A program made the translations under genes and the position numbers. From Cornus controversa (Eukaryota; Streptophyta; Magnoliopsida; Cornales; Cornaceae), in assembly GCA_026545225.1 (NCBI GenBank), contig CM048853.1, positions 15,130,755 to 15,194,754 on the forward strand: 64,000 nucleotides of DNA, read 5' to 3'. Positions 44,536 through 57,884 of the stretch are shown one piece after another. The notes under the pieces are model-generated. The model saw only the letters and a program-made list of their open reading frames with translations. It searched no databases and was not told the DNA's origin. Numbering within the stretch: the stretch's first letter is position 1; each line of letters begins with the position of its first letter.

Positions 44536-46046
44536 TGATAGGCGTTGAATGTTACGCATTCTAGCCTCTTAACTTATGTATTTTATTCTCTTAGTAATAG
44601 ATTATTTTGTGATTTTACTTTGTTTCAGTATTTTTTGTATTTTCAGGGCCTTAATGATTATTTCAGTTAAAATCAGGATTTTGGGCTTTTAAAGAAGACA
44701 TCCAAGATGGTGAGATGAAGCCTACATCAAGGAGATTCACTCAACCATTTATTTCAACTCAAATCAGCCCAAGAAAGAGGTCCAAGAGAATTACAGCTGC
44801 TTAAGAAGGTTTCGGGCCTGAAGCCCAAATCTGCGCATAATGCAGTCTTAATCCCGTTTTGGAAAATGGACCAGAAGTCATATTTCTGAGCCTCAAATCG
44901 ACATAATTCCCGAGTTTGGTTGAACGAAATTTGATTCTGCACACTTTTGTATTTCACGAAAATTCTATAAATCGGACTTCTAGTGGGTCAAAAGTCAGGC
45001 CGAAGTCAGCAGGAAAAACCCATCTGATTAGTGCTGCGGGAAACCCTAATTTATTCCTAATTGGATTAGGACTTTGGTGTATTCTCTTGGGAAATAAAGT
45101 GAAGACTTGGAGGCTGAATTGAGAGAGCTTACACACAGAGATTGGAGAGTCTGAGAGGGCTGAGAAGAGAACAGAAACATATTGCAGAGCCATTGGAGAA
45201 CGAAGTCATACGCGTAATTCAGAAAGATGATGTCTTCTTCCTCAACAGTTGAAGCTTCTTCTTCTACCATGAGCGGCTAGTTCATCCACTAGGGTTTTGA
45301 TGTAGCCCTAACAAAGCATCAATGGTTTGATTGTTTTAATTATTGGGGACCTTTATATACATGCATAGATTGTGTAATTGTGAGGATTCTTATTAATGAA
45401 TTGAGCAATAAAAGTCTTATAAATTCAATCTCAATGATTTCTTATCTTGTCTTAGATATTTAGTTGTTGTTATTGAACTCAATCTCTTTTGTTTTCTGTG
45501 ATCATGAGAGAGATTATTACACAATGGTAATCACTGAATATATTGTTATGAGCTTTGATGGATTATGCCTAGAGAAGATGAATCATACTGCACCCTAGAT
45601 TAGAGTAGTTAGGCAGATGGCCCATGCCAATCGAAGATAGTCCATGGCTTAGCCTTAATCATATGTTATCTTCTTGACGGATGAAGGTGAGCTTGTAGCC
45701 ACCGACACCACTTATGCATGATGTAATTCCCCTATAGTTGATTCAATTGACCATTGATTGTGGAGTTAGTGGTGAAGTCAAACACCCTAGGTTTCTCTCT
45801 TATTATCTTCATTATCTGTTTACCTTTGATTTATTTTATTTTACCTTTTTAATTAGTTAAAAATCAGAATTCTTTTCTTTTAAATTTAATTAGAATTAAT
45901 TCCGTAATCCAACTCGTCAGAACATAATCCCTGAGGTACGATACCCATTCCTTTCGATAGCCCTATTCTGCAAGGAATTCGTTCTATTGCGAAGTGTGGA
46001 AATTTTTAATTGATATACTTTTTGAGTCACACTCACACACGAATCA
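44536..46046 (+). repeat. Element F 5' LTR
   Basis: 1511 bp, TGATAGGCG...GAATCA, close to the E LTRs and to 54238-55690. Confidence 0.96.
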
Positions 46047-46051
46047 ATTTT

Positions 46052-46069
46052 TGGCGCCGTTGCCGGGGA
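46052..46069 (+). other. Primer binding site of F (tRNA-Asp type)
   Basis: TGGCGCCGTTGCCGGGGA lies five bases after the LTR, identical to E. Confidence 0.9.
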
Positions 46070-46190
46070 TTATCTATTTGATTGATTGGATTTTACAGAA
46101 TTAGTTTTAATTGGATTTTTAGTTTAGGAAAATTTTATATTTTATTTTTAATTTTGTTTTTGTTTTCTTTTCAGGTGCTTTTAGTAATAT

Positions 46191-49100
46191 AGGCAAGGTC
46201 GTCGTTCTGTGGCTGATCCTTTGATACCTCTTGATCCTGGGCCTGAACGTACTCTTAGACAGTAGAGGAACATCCCTGTTGATACCATTGTGCAAGAGGA
46301 AGAAATAATTGAAGACATGGCAGAAGAGAGGAATAACAACCTTGTTCCTAATGCTGATGGAGAAAGAGCTAGATTGCTTAGGGACTACTATGTTCCTGAG
46401 ACATATACCTCGCCAGTAGGTTTTCAACTGCCCAATGTCACAGCACAGAATTATGAGATCAAGTCTAGCATTATTCAGATGTTACCATCTTATTTTGGGC
46501 TGACTCAAGAAGACCCTTACAAGCATCTGGATGACTTCATTGAAGTGTGCTCAACTACAAAAATTCACAACTTCTCTGAAGATGCTTTCAGAATGAGACT
46601 TTTTCCATTCTCTCTGAAAGACAAAGCAAAATGTTGGTTCAACTCTCTACCGGCTGGTTCTATCACGACTTGGACTCAGATGCAACATGAGTTTCTCAAG
46701 AAGTATTTTCCGATAGGGAAGACAAATCAGTTCAGACGTGCTATCACTGGTTTCTCCCAACATGAGGGGGAACAATTTTATGAGACATGGGAAAGATTCA
46801 AGGACCTTCTTAGGAAGTGTCCACATCATCAAGTTCCTAAGTGGCAACTAGTGCAGAGTTTTCATGAAGGGCTCACAGAAGCTAACAGACAGATGGTTGA
46901 TGCGTCATGTGGAGGTACTTTTATGTTGAAGAGTGAAGAAGAGGCATGGACCTTATTTGAAAATCTTAGTGATAACTCTCTACAACATGTGTCCTCTACT
47001 CGTTCTAGCAGACCTGCCACTACCAGGAAGACTGATGGGATTTTTGAGGTTGGTGCTTCAGAAGTTATGCCAACTGATATTGATTTAATTGCACAGAAGG
47101 TAGTAGCAATTATGGCTGCCAATCAAACTCCTTCTGCTTCAAATTCTTCATTGCTAGGCCCTTGTGAATTTTGCTCTAGTCCTATGCATAATGTGAGCAA
47201 TTGTCCTTCAATGGGGCAATTTTCTGATATTCAACATGAGCAAGTTCAAGCCACTTTCACTGGACCAATGAATCCTCCACGAGGTAATACTTACAATCCC
47301 ACATGGAGGAATCATCCTGGTTTTTCTTACAGTAACCAAGGGGCAGCAATGCAACCATCATACCAACCTAGGACTTTTGTGCCTCAACAGCAATATCAAA
47401 CACAAAGTCCTATGGCCCAAAGAATTTCTGCTATTGAAGACAAGCTGACTCTTACCTTGTCTAAATTTGACAAGCTTGATTCTCTTATAGAGACAGTGCA
47501 AGCTACTGCAGCAACAGTACAATCTACAGTTCAGCTAGTGCACTCGCATTCTCAATCCATTGCCAAACTGGAATCTCAGTTTGGACAGCTTGCTACTTCA
47601 TTGAGTAGAAGAGAAGAAGGGAAGCTCCCTAGTCAACCAATTGCTAATCCAAGAGGGATGCAAGCTTCCACAAGCAACCCACACCATGAGCAAGTTCAAG
47701 CCATTACCACTTTGAGAAGTGGGAAAATAATTGACAATAAGGTGGGTGAAAAGAAAGAAGAAGAAAAAGTGATCACAAGTCCAATTGCTGAAATTCCTTA
47801 TGAGCCCAAGGCTCCTTTCCCACAACGTTTTCTTGAAGCATCTAAATTGGGGAAGCAAGGAGACAAGCTGCATGACATGATGGAGGTGTTTCGCCAAGTG
47901 AAGATTAATTTGCCACTCCTTGATGCCATCAAGCAAATTCCTCCTTATGCAAAATTTTTGAAGGACTTGTGCACTCAGAAAAGGCGTTCTAAAAGCCATG
48001 TGCCAAAGAAAGTAATGCTGCCACAACAAGTAAGTTCAATAATTCAGCAGTGTACTCCTCCCAAGTACAAAGATCCTGGTGCTCCAACTATCTCATGCAT
48101 TATTGGGGAGCACCATGTGGATAAAGCTCTTCTTGATTTGGGTGCAAGTGTGAATTTGCTACCCTATTCAGTTTACTTACAATTGGGCTTGGGAGAATTG
48201 AAACCTACCTCGGTGGTATTACAATTTGCAGACAGATCAACAAAGCAACCCCGAGGAATCATAGAAGATGTGCTCATTAAAGTGGACAAGTTCTACTTTC
48301 CTGTTGATTTCATTGTACTTGACACTGAGCCGGTTCACAATCCGAAGAGGCACATTCCTGTGATTCTTGGTCGACCTTTCTTAGCTACTGCTGATGCTTG
48401 CATAAATTGTAGGTCAGGGATCATGGATATTTCATTTGGCAACATGAATGTCAAGCTTAATGTGTTCAATGCTATCCAACACCCTCCAGATCAGAGTGAT
48501 GTGTTCTGCATGGATGATATTGATGAATGTGTGGAGGAATTTGTTTCATCCTCTATATCTCGAAACTCCCTGGAGGTATGTAAGTCTTTTTATGACTTTG
48601 AGAACATTAATGATGAAGGGTTGTGTGAAGAAGTGCATGCTATGCTGGAAGTGGATGCTATTCAGAATACTCCACCATGGAGAATTCCAATTGAGCCACT
48701 ACCTTTTCTCTCTAGCACTCCCTTAGTGCCTTCATTGGAGTCCCCTCCAGAATTAGAGTTGAAGCCTTTGCCTGACAAATTGAAGTATGTATTCTTGGGG
48801 GCACAGAAAACTCTTCCTGTTATAATTGCCTCTGATCTGACAGAAATTCAAGAGAAGAGCTTAGTAGAGGTTTTATACCAACATCGGGAAGCAATTGGAT
48901 GGAGTGTTGCTGATCTTAAGGGCATTGATCCCTAAGTTTGCATGCACAAAATCCATTTGGAAGAAGGATGTAAGCCAACTAGAGAGGCACAGAGGCGGTT
49001 GAACCCCAACATGAAGGAGGTGGTAAAGAAAGAGGTTGTCAAGTTACTTGATGCCGAAATCATTTATCCAATTTCTGATAGCACATGGGTGAGTCCGACA

Positions 49101-50455
49101 CAAGTGGTTCCAAAGAAATCTGGTCTTACCATTGTCCCTAACTCCGTGGGAGAGCTTGTTCCACAACGTACTGCCACAGGTTGGCGTGTTTGCATTGATT
49201 ACAGAAAGCTCAATTCTATGACAAGGAAGGATCACTTCCCCCTTCCATTCATTGACCAAATACTTGAAAGGTTAGCTGGTCAGAGCTATTATTGCTTTCT
49301 GGATGGTTACTCTGGTTATAACCAAGTAGCTATGAATCCAGAAGATCAAGAGAAGACCACTTTCACTTGTCCCTTTGGTACTTTTGCGTATCGTCGTATG
49401 CCTTTTGGATTATGTAATGCTCCGGCTACATTCCAGAGGTGTATGATGGCCATCTTTTCTGACATGGTGGAAAAATTCTTGGAGGTGTTTATGGATGATT
49501 TCTCTGTTTTGGATCATCTTTTGAACATTGTTTGAGCAATTTATCACTTGTGCTTCAAAGGTGCCAAGAACGGAATCTGGTACTTAGTTGGGAGAAGAGC
49601 CATTTTATGGTGAAAGAAGGTATTGTATTGGGCCATATTGTTTCAGAGAGGGGCATTGAAGTTGATAAAGCAAAGATCGACCTAATTGCAACTCTGCCTC
49701 ATCCAACTTCGGTAAGGCAAGTTCGATCTTCCTTAGGCCATGCCGGGTTCTATAGAAGATTCATCAAGGATTTCAGTAAAGTGGCTCGACCATTGTGCCA
49801 TTTGTTATCTAAAGATGTTCCCTTTATCTTTGATGAAGATTGTGTGAAAGCTTTTGAAAAGCTTCGGTCTCTGTTATCCTCTGCACCAATTATGCAGTCT
49901 CCAAAATGGGCTGTACCTTTTGAAATCATGTGTGATGCCTCTGATTATGCAGTGGGAGCCGTGTTGGGACAAAGAGAAGAGAAACGACCACATGTCATCT
50001 ACTATGCTAGTAAGACTCTCTCTGATGCCCAACTCAATTATACAACCACAGAGAAAGAGCTTCTAGCTGTAGTGTTTGCCTTGGACAAATTTCGTTCTTA
50101 TTTATTGGGGTCCAAGGTGGTTGTCTACTCTGATCATGCAGCATTGAGACACTTATTGGCAAAGAAAGAAACCAAACCGCGTCTTATTCGGTGGATTTTA
50201 TTGCTGCAAGAATTTGATTTGGAAATAAAAGACAAAAAGGGGACGGAGAATGTGGTAGCGGATCATTTATCTCGAATTGAGTCTGAGCCGGTATTCGATG
50301 CATTACCTATTCGAGACTCATTCCCGGATGAGCAATTGTTTGAAACTACTTTGATGAAAATTAATGGCCAAAGGTTGAAACATTGTGTGGAAGGATGTGT
50401 GCCAAGAAGAGACGTGGAGTCCGTCGACTTGACGGATCCCGTCTATCCGACTTAA
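46191..50455 (+). pseudogene. Broken gag-protease-RT-RNase H of F, integrase deleted
   Basis: It aligns with the E polyprotein end to end and is one base shorter (4265 vs 4266). Lesions visible against E: the ATG reads AGG at 46191-46193; TAG at 46263-46265 (CAG in E); TAA at 48933-48935 just before RT (TCA in E); and a one-base loss in a T run at 49507-49510, directly after the MDDF catalytic box, which ends that frame at 49535. The other domains, including the knuckle and RNase H motifs, are well preserved. The integrase deletion has the same junction as in E (FPDEQLF joined to the NGQRLKHC tail). Confidence 0.95.
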
Positions 50456-51344
50456 TCCCTTCGGAGAGTCAATCGTCTCCTACGAACGTTAAATAGTAGG
50501 TTCTGTATGTATTCCTATACTTTATTTCTTTTAGTTTTCTTTAATTTTAATTTTTAGCTTTAGTTTTCTTAGGTTTTTCTTCAATTCTAGTTGCGTTTTA
50601 ATGTTTTTTCTTTGAGTTTTTGATGTATAAGTTGCTTCTGGAGGATGCCAAGAGGTGTACCGAGGTATTCGGACTCAAGACGGGTGAAAAATAGTGCTCT
50701 CGGTCGACCTTGGGCGATGGAGACTCAAAAATATCAAGTCTCGGTCAAACTTGGGCGATGGAGGGTCAAACAGGCCTTCAGGAGGGGGATCGATCGCCCC
50801 AGTCAAGGGGGATCGATCGCCCCATGTGTTATTTAGAAATTCCCCACCATCAGGTGGGCGATCGATCGCCCACCCTAGGGGGGATCGATCGCCCAAGCCC
50901 ATGGGTGGGCTGGCCGAAAATTTATGCTATAAATGGACTCCTTATCCTCCTATGTTGCTACCACTTGCATCCTAGACCTCTTTGAACTCCAATTCAAGTC
51001 CTACATCATCCGGAAAACTAATTTCTTCAATTAGTGATTATTATACAAGAATTCAACATTGATCAACATCAACTTCAACATCAAATTGGATCAAAAATCA
51101 CTAGTTCTCAAAGGAAGCTCACACTTTTTCAAGTTCAACATCAAAGTAAGTGAAGTTTTTCCTTGAAGAAATTGTTCAAATCTTTTTGAGGGCTTTTGAA
51201 GACCAAGTTTGGGGGATCAATTTGGTGCAATTACTTGTTCGATTTGGGTGAAAAAATTGCCGAAAAAAGGAGGTTGAAGGTTACAAAAGAATTGTGCACA
51301 CCAAGTATTCGATTTAATTCCTCAACCACACTTTTTCTACTTCT
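50456..51344 (+). other. Intergenic region of F with palindrome block
   Basis: Same layout as 36896-37784 of E. Four GATCGATC elements lie at 50781-50896. No gene seen. Confidence 0.88.
50781..50896 (+). repeat. GATCGATC near-palindrome block in F
   Basis: Four copies including one perfect GGGCGATCGATCGCCC. Sequence between copies differs from E while the copies themselves are kept. Confidence 0.9.
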
Positions 51345-52568
51345 ATGGCACCAAAGAGAGCCAGTCACCAAGATGCTTCAAGTTCACGTAATCCTCGCTG
51401 AGCGAGGAATGATCCGACCACAGGTTCTTCACGATCTCGCCGAGACGGTATTCAAGAGAGATGGCATCCAAGGGCGTTGAACTATGAAACAACGTTTGAC
51501 ATAGCCGAACTGTATGGTATGTTTCCCGAGACACGATGGGGGATTTCTGACATCCGTCGTCGTCGGTCGGCATCCATTTTTGTTCCACTCTCATCTACCA
51601 TTTACCCGAGGCTTGTCAAGGTATTTTACCAGAACTTAATGCCGAAACCTGATGAGCGGGATGTGCTTACTTCTTCCGTAGATGGAACAATAGTTCGAGT
51701 GGACATGTCATCCATTGCCATTGCCATGGGTTGTCCTCATGAATGCCCAGCTGATTTATCTCATATCTATACTCCTTTACCCGACGAGTTGTCGGTGGGC
51801 AATGTGGTTGCACGATTGTGTGCCAACCAATTTTCCGGGCCAAAAAGGAATGCAGCTTCAAAGTCTTCAATGCCAAATCATTTATGGTTCCTTGACGCTG
51901 TGCTACTCAAGAATGTATGTCCAATTGGACATAAAACCGAAAGACGTCAAGAGTTCCTCAGAGCCTTATATGCCATACATTTTGGGCATTGGCTGTCATT
52001 CCCACAGATTGTCTGGGGCCAGATGGAGAAATTCTATTCCAAAGTTGTGGCCAAGGTACTAGACAGTGCAAGTGACTAGGAGTTTCCATTCCCTACTATT
52101 ATTCACCAGTTGCTTGTAGCACAGGGGTATGCAGTCCACGAGGATGAGCTTGCCTTTCCACATGACCTTCATTATGGCACGCATGACTGGAACTTGAGTC
52201 GATCTCATATGCACCAGAGAGTCATAGCGGCGCCTGGTGAGGTCTCTCGGTTGGCCCAAGGAGGAGAGCATGTAGATGTACCACCACCGGTGGACGATCC
52301 AGAGGAGATGGAGGCAGAGGAAGAGGAAGTGCATACACAGGCTGGTGGCCATGATTATCAATATTTAGAAGGGCAGATTGCTGGGTTGACAGCCTAGTTT
52401 GGCACCTTACAGACAGAGGTCTCCACACAATTTGGTGCAATGAGAGCAGAGATGGCGGATCACTTTCGTGACACTCGCCAAGAGCAACTTGAGATGAGGA
52501 GGATGATGTGTGCACTAATGCGCCAAGCAAACTTAGATCCGGATGCTCAGTCACCAACACATCCTTGA
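51345..52568 (+). pseudogene. Broken second reading frame of F
   Basis: It has exactly the length of the E frame (1224 nt) with no indel change overall, but three in-frame stops: TGA at 51399-51401 (CGA in E), TAG at 52077-52079 (TGG in E) and TAG at 52395-52397 (CAG in E). All three are C-to-T or G-to-A changes. Confidence 0.93.
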
Positions 52569-54224
52569 CAGGAAGGTAACCATCTTTTGTATGTTATTTT
52601 ATTTTTAGTTTTTATTTTTCTTTTTATTTTTCTTTTTGTAGTTAGATTTTTATTGTAAAAAAAAAAATAAATAAATAAAAATTGAAAAATGAAAAAAATA
52701 TTTTATTTTTTTAGGATTTTTCTCTTTCATATTTATTTTCACCCATACTATTTTCACTTGATCTTTGGGGTATAGTGGTTTGTTTTGACAGATTGCAACA
52801 TCCAAGTTTGGGGGTGTGCTTGCATTGCCTTCGTACTCGTGATGTACTCTATTTTCTTTCCACTACTCCATGATCCCGGTAATATCGTTCTTACTCTTCT
52901 CTTTGCTTTGATTGATAGTACATTGAGGACAATGTACAGTTTAAGTTTGGGGGTGAGGCGATGCCTATTTGTGTGCTTTATTGCAATATGGGGGAAAATT
53001 TGTGAAATTCTTCTTGTATTAGGATTTTTATTTTATTTTATTTTCTTAGTTTGTTTTTTTTATTTTATTTTATTTTGTTTTATTTTTAGATAGTATGTTT
53101 TGACATGATTCAAAGGATTAATACCTTATGTAGGTGCATAACTTGCAATTTTTGAGTATGTTTTAAATTCTTGGAACTGTGGTTTGAATTATGTGGTTTT
53201 AATCATGGTTTGCAATAACATGTTTTGGGATGATTAATTCTAGTTTCCTTACATGCACAGACACGCTAGCATAATTTTGTGGGGTATAAACTTTGGTTTG
53301 AGTTATTGAGTTACATATGCTTGATATTAATTAGTATCTCTTGAGAATGAGTACCGATGATGTGTTATACTTGACTTCAATGAAAAAAAAAAAAAGAAAA
53401 GAAAGAAAAGAAGTGAAAAAAAAAAGTGATGAATAAGCAAATCAATTTGATCCTTTTCATGAGTAACCGGGCCTCTATGCCTCAGGAAGCACGGAGTGTT
53501 CGCGTCAAAAGTGAAAGGGTGAAAAAAGATGAGCATTGGTTGTCTTGATTTGTAGCCTGACTGATTCGAGTAATTAGGTCTTCAGGGTATCTTAAAGCCT
53601 AGTGCCCTAAAGCCGTCTGGTTTGGGAGTCACTGACTGAAAGCTTGCTACATGGATCTTTCAGAAAGCTTAATAGATCAAGACATTGCACAACCAATAAA
53701 GCAATGAAAAAAAAAGAATTGAAAAAAATGAAAAAGTCATGTATTCAAGTTGGGAAGTATGATTTCAATAAGGGGAGCTAGTGAATTGAAAGGGTATGTG
53801 CCTTAATATATTCAGAACTGAGTTATGCTACATAAGATGATTGCTAGTTCACTTTACACAAGGGGACTAGAGTTGATTATTTTGAGATATGTTGTTGTGA
53901 ATTATGCATGGGAATCATTGATTTGAATTGTGGAATTTGAAAGTTTGAAATAATTCTTGAATGCAAGTTTGTAACTATGTATTGTAATCTTCTTCTTGAA
54001 TTAATGTTGAAACAGAATTTTGAATGTTTGTGGGTAACATTTCTGGAAACCCTCACGAGACTATACTCGTCCACTAGGGGGAACCTAGGGGTTTAAAGGC
54101 TTGTTGCATATGCTAAATGCAATCGTTTATCCCACGAAAGTGGAGTTAGGTAGTTTAGTTAGTGTTTAGTAGTTTCTTTGTTTTAGTTTTGTTTTATTCT
54201 ATTGCTAAGGGACTAGCAATATGT
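52569..54224 (+). other. Element F 3' non-coding region
   Basis: Counterpart of 39009-40662: two internal AAGTTTGGGGGTG motifs (52804-52816 and 52943-52955), an A-rich run and the conserved block at 53426-53705. No gene. Confidence 0.87.
53426..53705 (+). other. Conserved 3' block of the E family (copy in F)
   Basis: Matches 39858-40135 with few changes; the CTGAAAG/CTTTCAG hairpin is intact. Confidence 0.75.
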
Positions 54225-54237
54225 AAGTTTGGGGGTG
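54225..54237 (+). other. Polypurine tract of F
   Basis: AAGTTTGGGGGTG directly before the 3' LTR of F. Confidence 0.93.
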
Positions 54238-55690
54238 TGATAGGCGTTGAATGTTACGCATTCTAGCCTCTTAACTTATGTATTTTATTCTCTTAGTAAT
54301 AGATTATTTTGTGATTTTACTTTGTTTTAGTGTTTTCTGTATTTTCAGGGCCTTAATGATTATTTCAGTTAAAACCAGGATTTTGGGCTTTTAAAGAAGA
54401 CATCCAAGATGGTGAGATGAAGCCTACATCAAGGAGATTCACTCAACCATTTATTTCAACTCAAATCAGCCCAAGAAAGAGGTCCAAGAGAATTACAGCT
54501 GCTTAAGAAGGTTTCGGGCCTGAAGCCCAAATCTGCGCATAATGCAGTTTTAATCCCGTTTTGGAAAACGGACTAGGGTTGAACGAAATTTGATTCTGCA
54601 CGAAAATTCCGTAAATCGGACTTCTAGTGGGTCAAAAGTCGGGCCGAAGTCAGCAGGAAAAACCCATCTGATTAGTGCTGCGGGAAACCCTAATTTATTC
54701 CTAATTGGATTAGGACTTTGGTGTATTCTCTTGGGAAATAAAGTGAAGACTTGGAGGCTGAATTGAGAGAGCTTACACACAGAGATTGGAGAGTCTGAGA
54801 GGGCTGAGAAGAGAACAGAAACATATTGCAGAGCCATTGGAGAACGAAGTCATACGCGTAATTCAGAAAGATGATGTCTTCTTCCTCAACAGTTGAAGCT
54901 TCTTCTTCTACCATGAGCGGCTAGTTCATCCACTAGGGTTTTGATGTAGCCCTAACAAAGCATCAATGGTTTGATTGTTTTAATTATTGGGGACCTTTAT
55001 ATACATGCATAGATTGTGTAATTGTGAGGATTCTTATTAATGAATTGAGCAATAAAAGTCTTGTAAATTCAATCTCAATGATTTCTTATCTTGTCTTAGA
55101 TATTTAGTTGTTGTTATTGAACTCAATCTCTTTTGTTTTCTGTGATCATGAGAGAGATTATTACACAATGGTAATCACTGAATATATTGTTATGAGCTTT
55201 GATGGATTATGCCTAGAGAAGATGAACCATACTGCACCCTAGATTAGAGTAGTTAGGCAGATGGCCCATGCCAATCGAAGATAGTCCATGGCTTAGCCTT
55301 AATCATATGTTATCTTCTTGACGGATGAAGGTGAGCTTGTAGCCACCGACACCACTTATGCATGATGTAATTCCCCTATAGTTGATTCAATTGACCATTG
55401 ATTGTGGAGTTAGTGGTGAAGTCAAACACCCTAGGTTTCTCTCTTATTATCTTCATTATTTGTTTACCTTTGATTTATTTTATTTTACCTTTTTAATTAG
55501 TTAAAAATCAAAATTCTTTTCTTTTAAATTTAATTAGAATTAATTTTGTAATCCAACTCGTCAGAACATAATCCCTGAGGTACGATACCCATTCCTTTCG
55601 ATAGCCCTATTCTGCAAGGAATTCGTTCTATTGCGAAGTGTGGAAATTTTTAATTGATATACTTTTTGAGTCACACTCACACACGAATCA
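54238..55690 (+). repeat. Element F 3' LTR
   Basis: 1453 bp. Compared with the 5' LTR it lacks about 43 and 15 bases near 54573-54600 and has scattered substitutions. Confidence 0.95.
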
Positions 55691-55695
55691 GTGGT

Positions 55696-57186
55696 TCCTT
55701 CCCGATGAGGGGCCAACACAATCTTCTTCCTCTTGAGGCTAAGGGAATATGTATTTTTTCGCCCATCATGAATAACACTGCGATCATAGTGCCAAGGTCA
55801 GCCTAACAGTACATGACAAGCATCCATAGACACAAAATCACACCAAGCATTATCAAAATATTTCCTGCCAATCGAAAAAGACATTAGGCATCGCCTATCT
55901 ACTGTTACCTCACTGCCTTTACTCAGCCATGACAATTTGTACGGGTTGGGATGATGATTTGTCTTCAACTTCTATTTTTGGACAGCCTCTTCAAACACCA
56001 CGTTCTCACGACTGCCACTGTCAATGATCATCTTGCAGACTTTATTTGCAACTGTGCAAGTTGTGCAAAAAATATTGGTTCTCAACCAATCGTCTCCCGA
56101 ATCACCCTTGGGAGTCAGTAGACTCTTACAAATGACCAGATTCTCATGACCATCTCCATACAACACATCTCCATCTTCATCATCGTTATACATAGGCTCT
56201 CCAATCTCCTTAGTTTCGTCTACCATGTCTTCCTCAATCAGGAGGTTTTTGCCCTTCTGACTTGAAGGCTTCCTGCACTCAGTCGCTTTATGTCCCTATT
56301 CACCACATCTGAAACATCTAATATTTGAGTTAAAATTACCCTGTGGTGGCTGTTGGATAGGACGGGATTCTTGAGATCGAACTGGCCAATTGCTTTGATC
56401 GCTTCTGACCACTGGCCTCCTATTATGTTGTTTTTCCACAGGAAGTGCGCGTTGGTATGCTTCAGAAATAGTCCAAAGCAAGTGAAGGCTGAGGGCATCC
56501 TGCAGGGGTTACCGCAATCCTCCCAAATACTGCGCCACCTTCTGCTCTTCCGTCTTGGATAAATCATTCTGGGCTATCAATTAATAGAACTCCTCTGTGT
56601 AATCATTAACCGATCTCGTGCCTTGCCTCAATGAATGAAGTCGCTGAAACAAGGTTTGAGTGTAGCTGAAAGGAAAGAAGTGGCCCTTCATTTTTTCTTC
56701 ATCATCTCCCAATCAGTGATCTTGGCCTTGCCCTGCCTGTCTCATGATCGCTTCAACTGCTCCCACCATGCAGATGCTCTACCTTTGAGTTTGATGGTGA
56801 CCAGTTTCACTTTGACACGATCTGAGAGTTCCTTATACTCAAAGATACGCTCTACTTCATTCAACCAATCGACAAATCCTTCAGCCTGTAATGTACCAGA
56901 AAACTCGGGCAGACCCACTCTGAAACCGAGATCTCCATGACGTTCCTCCCGACCACGGTGCCCCCAGAATCGAGCACGATTGTGAAATGGGTTGTCAGAA
57001 CTGGAATCGGATTCATGATCTTCCATCTCACGATCACTGATAGTCTGCCCCATTAGACGCTGGGTTAACTCTGCAACTTGCCTCTGTAAATCCTTAATCA
57101 TCAAATCCTGAACACTACGATCACAGTGTGGGACTTCCTCATTCGGAACCTGTCCACGACGACCACGACCACGACCACCAGCCATG
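55696..57186 (-). pseudogene. Element A gag and protease
   Basis: On the - strand the likely start is ATG at 57186 (MAGGRGRGRRGQ). The capsid-like part has GFVDWLNEVERIFEY and GRASAWWEQL, ending at a TGA near 56742. Decayed gag continues across several stops to a zinc knuckle CFRCGE, stop, GHKATEC near 56300. The protease region includes KMIIDSGSRENVV (near 56010) and DACHVLLG...VIHDGRKNTYSL (near 55750), with at least one frame break near 55972. F cuts it at 55696. Confidence 0.88.
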
Positions 57187-57222
57187 GAAACTGATGAAAT
57201 CTCACCCAAGAAGATGCTGAAG

Positions 57223-57234
57223 CTCTGATACCAA
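57223..57234 (-). other. Primer binding site of A (tRNA-Met type)
   Basis: TGGTATCAGAGC on the - strand, two bases after the 5' LTR end. Confidence 0.92.
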
Positions 57235-57236
57235 CT

Positions 57237-57884
57237 GACGCCGGACAGAATAGTGATTATTCTGTAGGCTAATGTCAACAGGTAATTCACAGGGAAGAAC
57301 ACAAGAGAATCGTCCAAAACACAGAGAAAATCCTCTGGTATTCAATTCAATATTATCAAAATAAAAGTTACCTCAATATCAGCCCACAAGCTAGGCTATA
57401 TAGCTAAAAAAAAGGTTATTATTGGAATTTGACCAAAAATAGCAAAATCCCAATAATCATGTCAAAAGGAAATAGGTAATAAAAGAAGTACTCTGCTAAA
57501 AATATGGCCCAAATCGGGTTCAGAATCACTTCCTAAATGACAAAAGAAATATTACTATAAACGAAAAAAAAATAACTAAAAATGAGGATTTGAAAGGGAA
57601 AACAGTGGATTTTGACATCGAAAATGACATGCACCGAGTATAGCTTGGTGGTCACGACGTGCGCGCGGAAGAGAGCTTTCTGAATTGGGGTTATAATAGC
57701 GATTCTGATACTCGTACCCAAAGTTATGGCCAAAGTACCGAAACGCACCCAAAACTGCCCCAATTAGGAAAAAGATCACGATTTCTTGCCATCTTTGCGC
57801 TGATCTGCCAACTCATAGTAACTCAGCGCCATCAACGTGTTATCTGATAACTTAGCATCCTCTAACTCGGATCCTCCTGCATCA
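57237..57884 (-). repeat. Element A 5' LTR
   Basis: 648 bp, matching 715-1351. On the - strand it starts TGATGCAGG and ends GGCGTCA. Confidence 0.93.

Larger units (their letters stand above)
44536..55690 (+). mobile_element. Element F: older Athila-like relative of E, also lacking integrase
   Basis: F sits in pol of A. Flanks ATGGT (44531-44535) and GTGGT (55691-55695) form a TSD with one mismatch. LTRs are 44536-46046 (1511 bp) and 54238-55690 (1453 bp; two short deletions near 54573 and 54600). The gene order is identical to E, including the integrase deletion, palindrome block, second frame, conserved 3' block and polypurine tract. Both reading frames are broken. Its LTRs differ from each other much more than those of E, so F is older. 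Confidence 0.95.
715..57884 (-). mobile_element. Element A: CRM-like Ty3/gypsy chromovirus, split by S1, B and F
   Basis: A runs on the - strand: 5' LTR at 57237-57884, 3' LTR at 715-1351, both with TG...CA ends, and a perfect TSD ATATG at 710-714 and 57885-57889. Removing the nested S1 (1612-4096), B (5098-43028) and F (44536-55690), each with one TSD copy, leaves about 5.58 kb, a normal size for this group. The parts are in the expected order along the - strand: primer binding site, gag with zinc knuckle, protease, RT, RNase H, integrase, LTR. Short LTRs (~640 bp), the YFDDIL RT box and the integrase style resemble CRM or related chromoviruses. All coding parts are decayed. The clade call is less certain than the structure. 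Confidence 0.9.
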
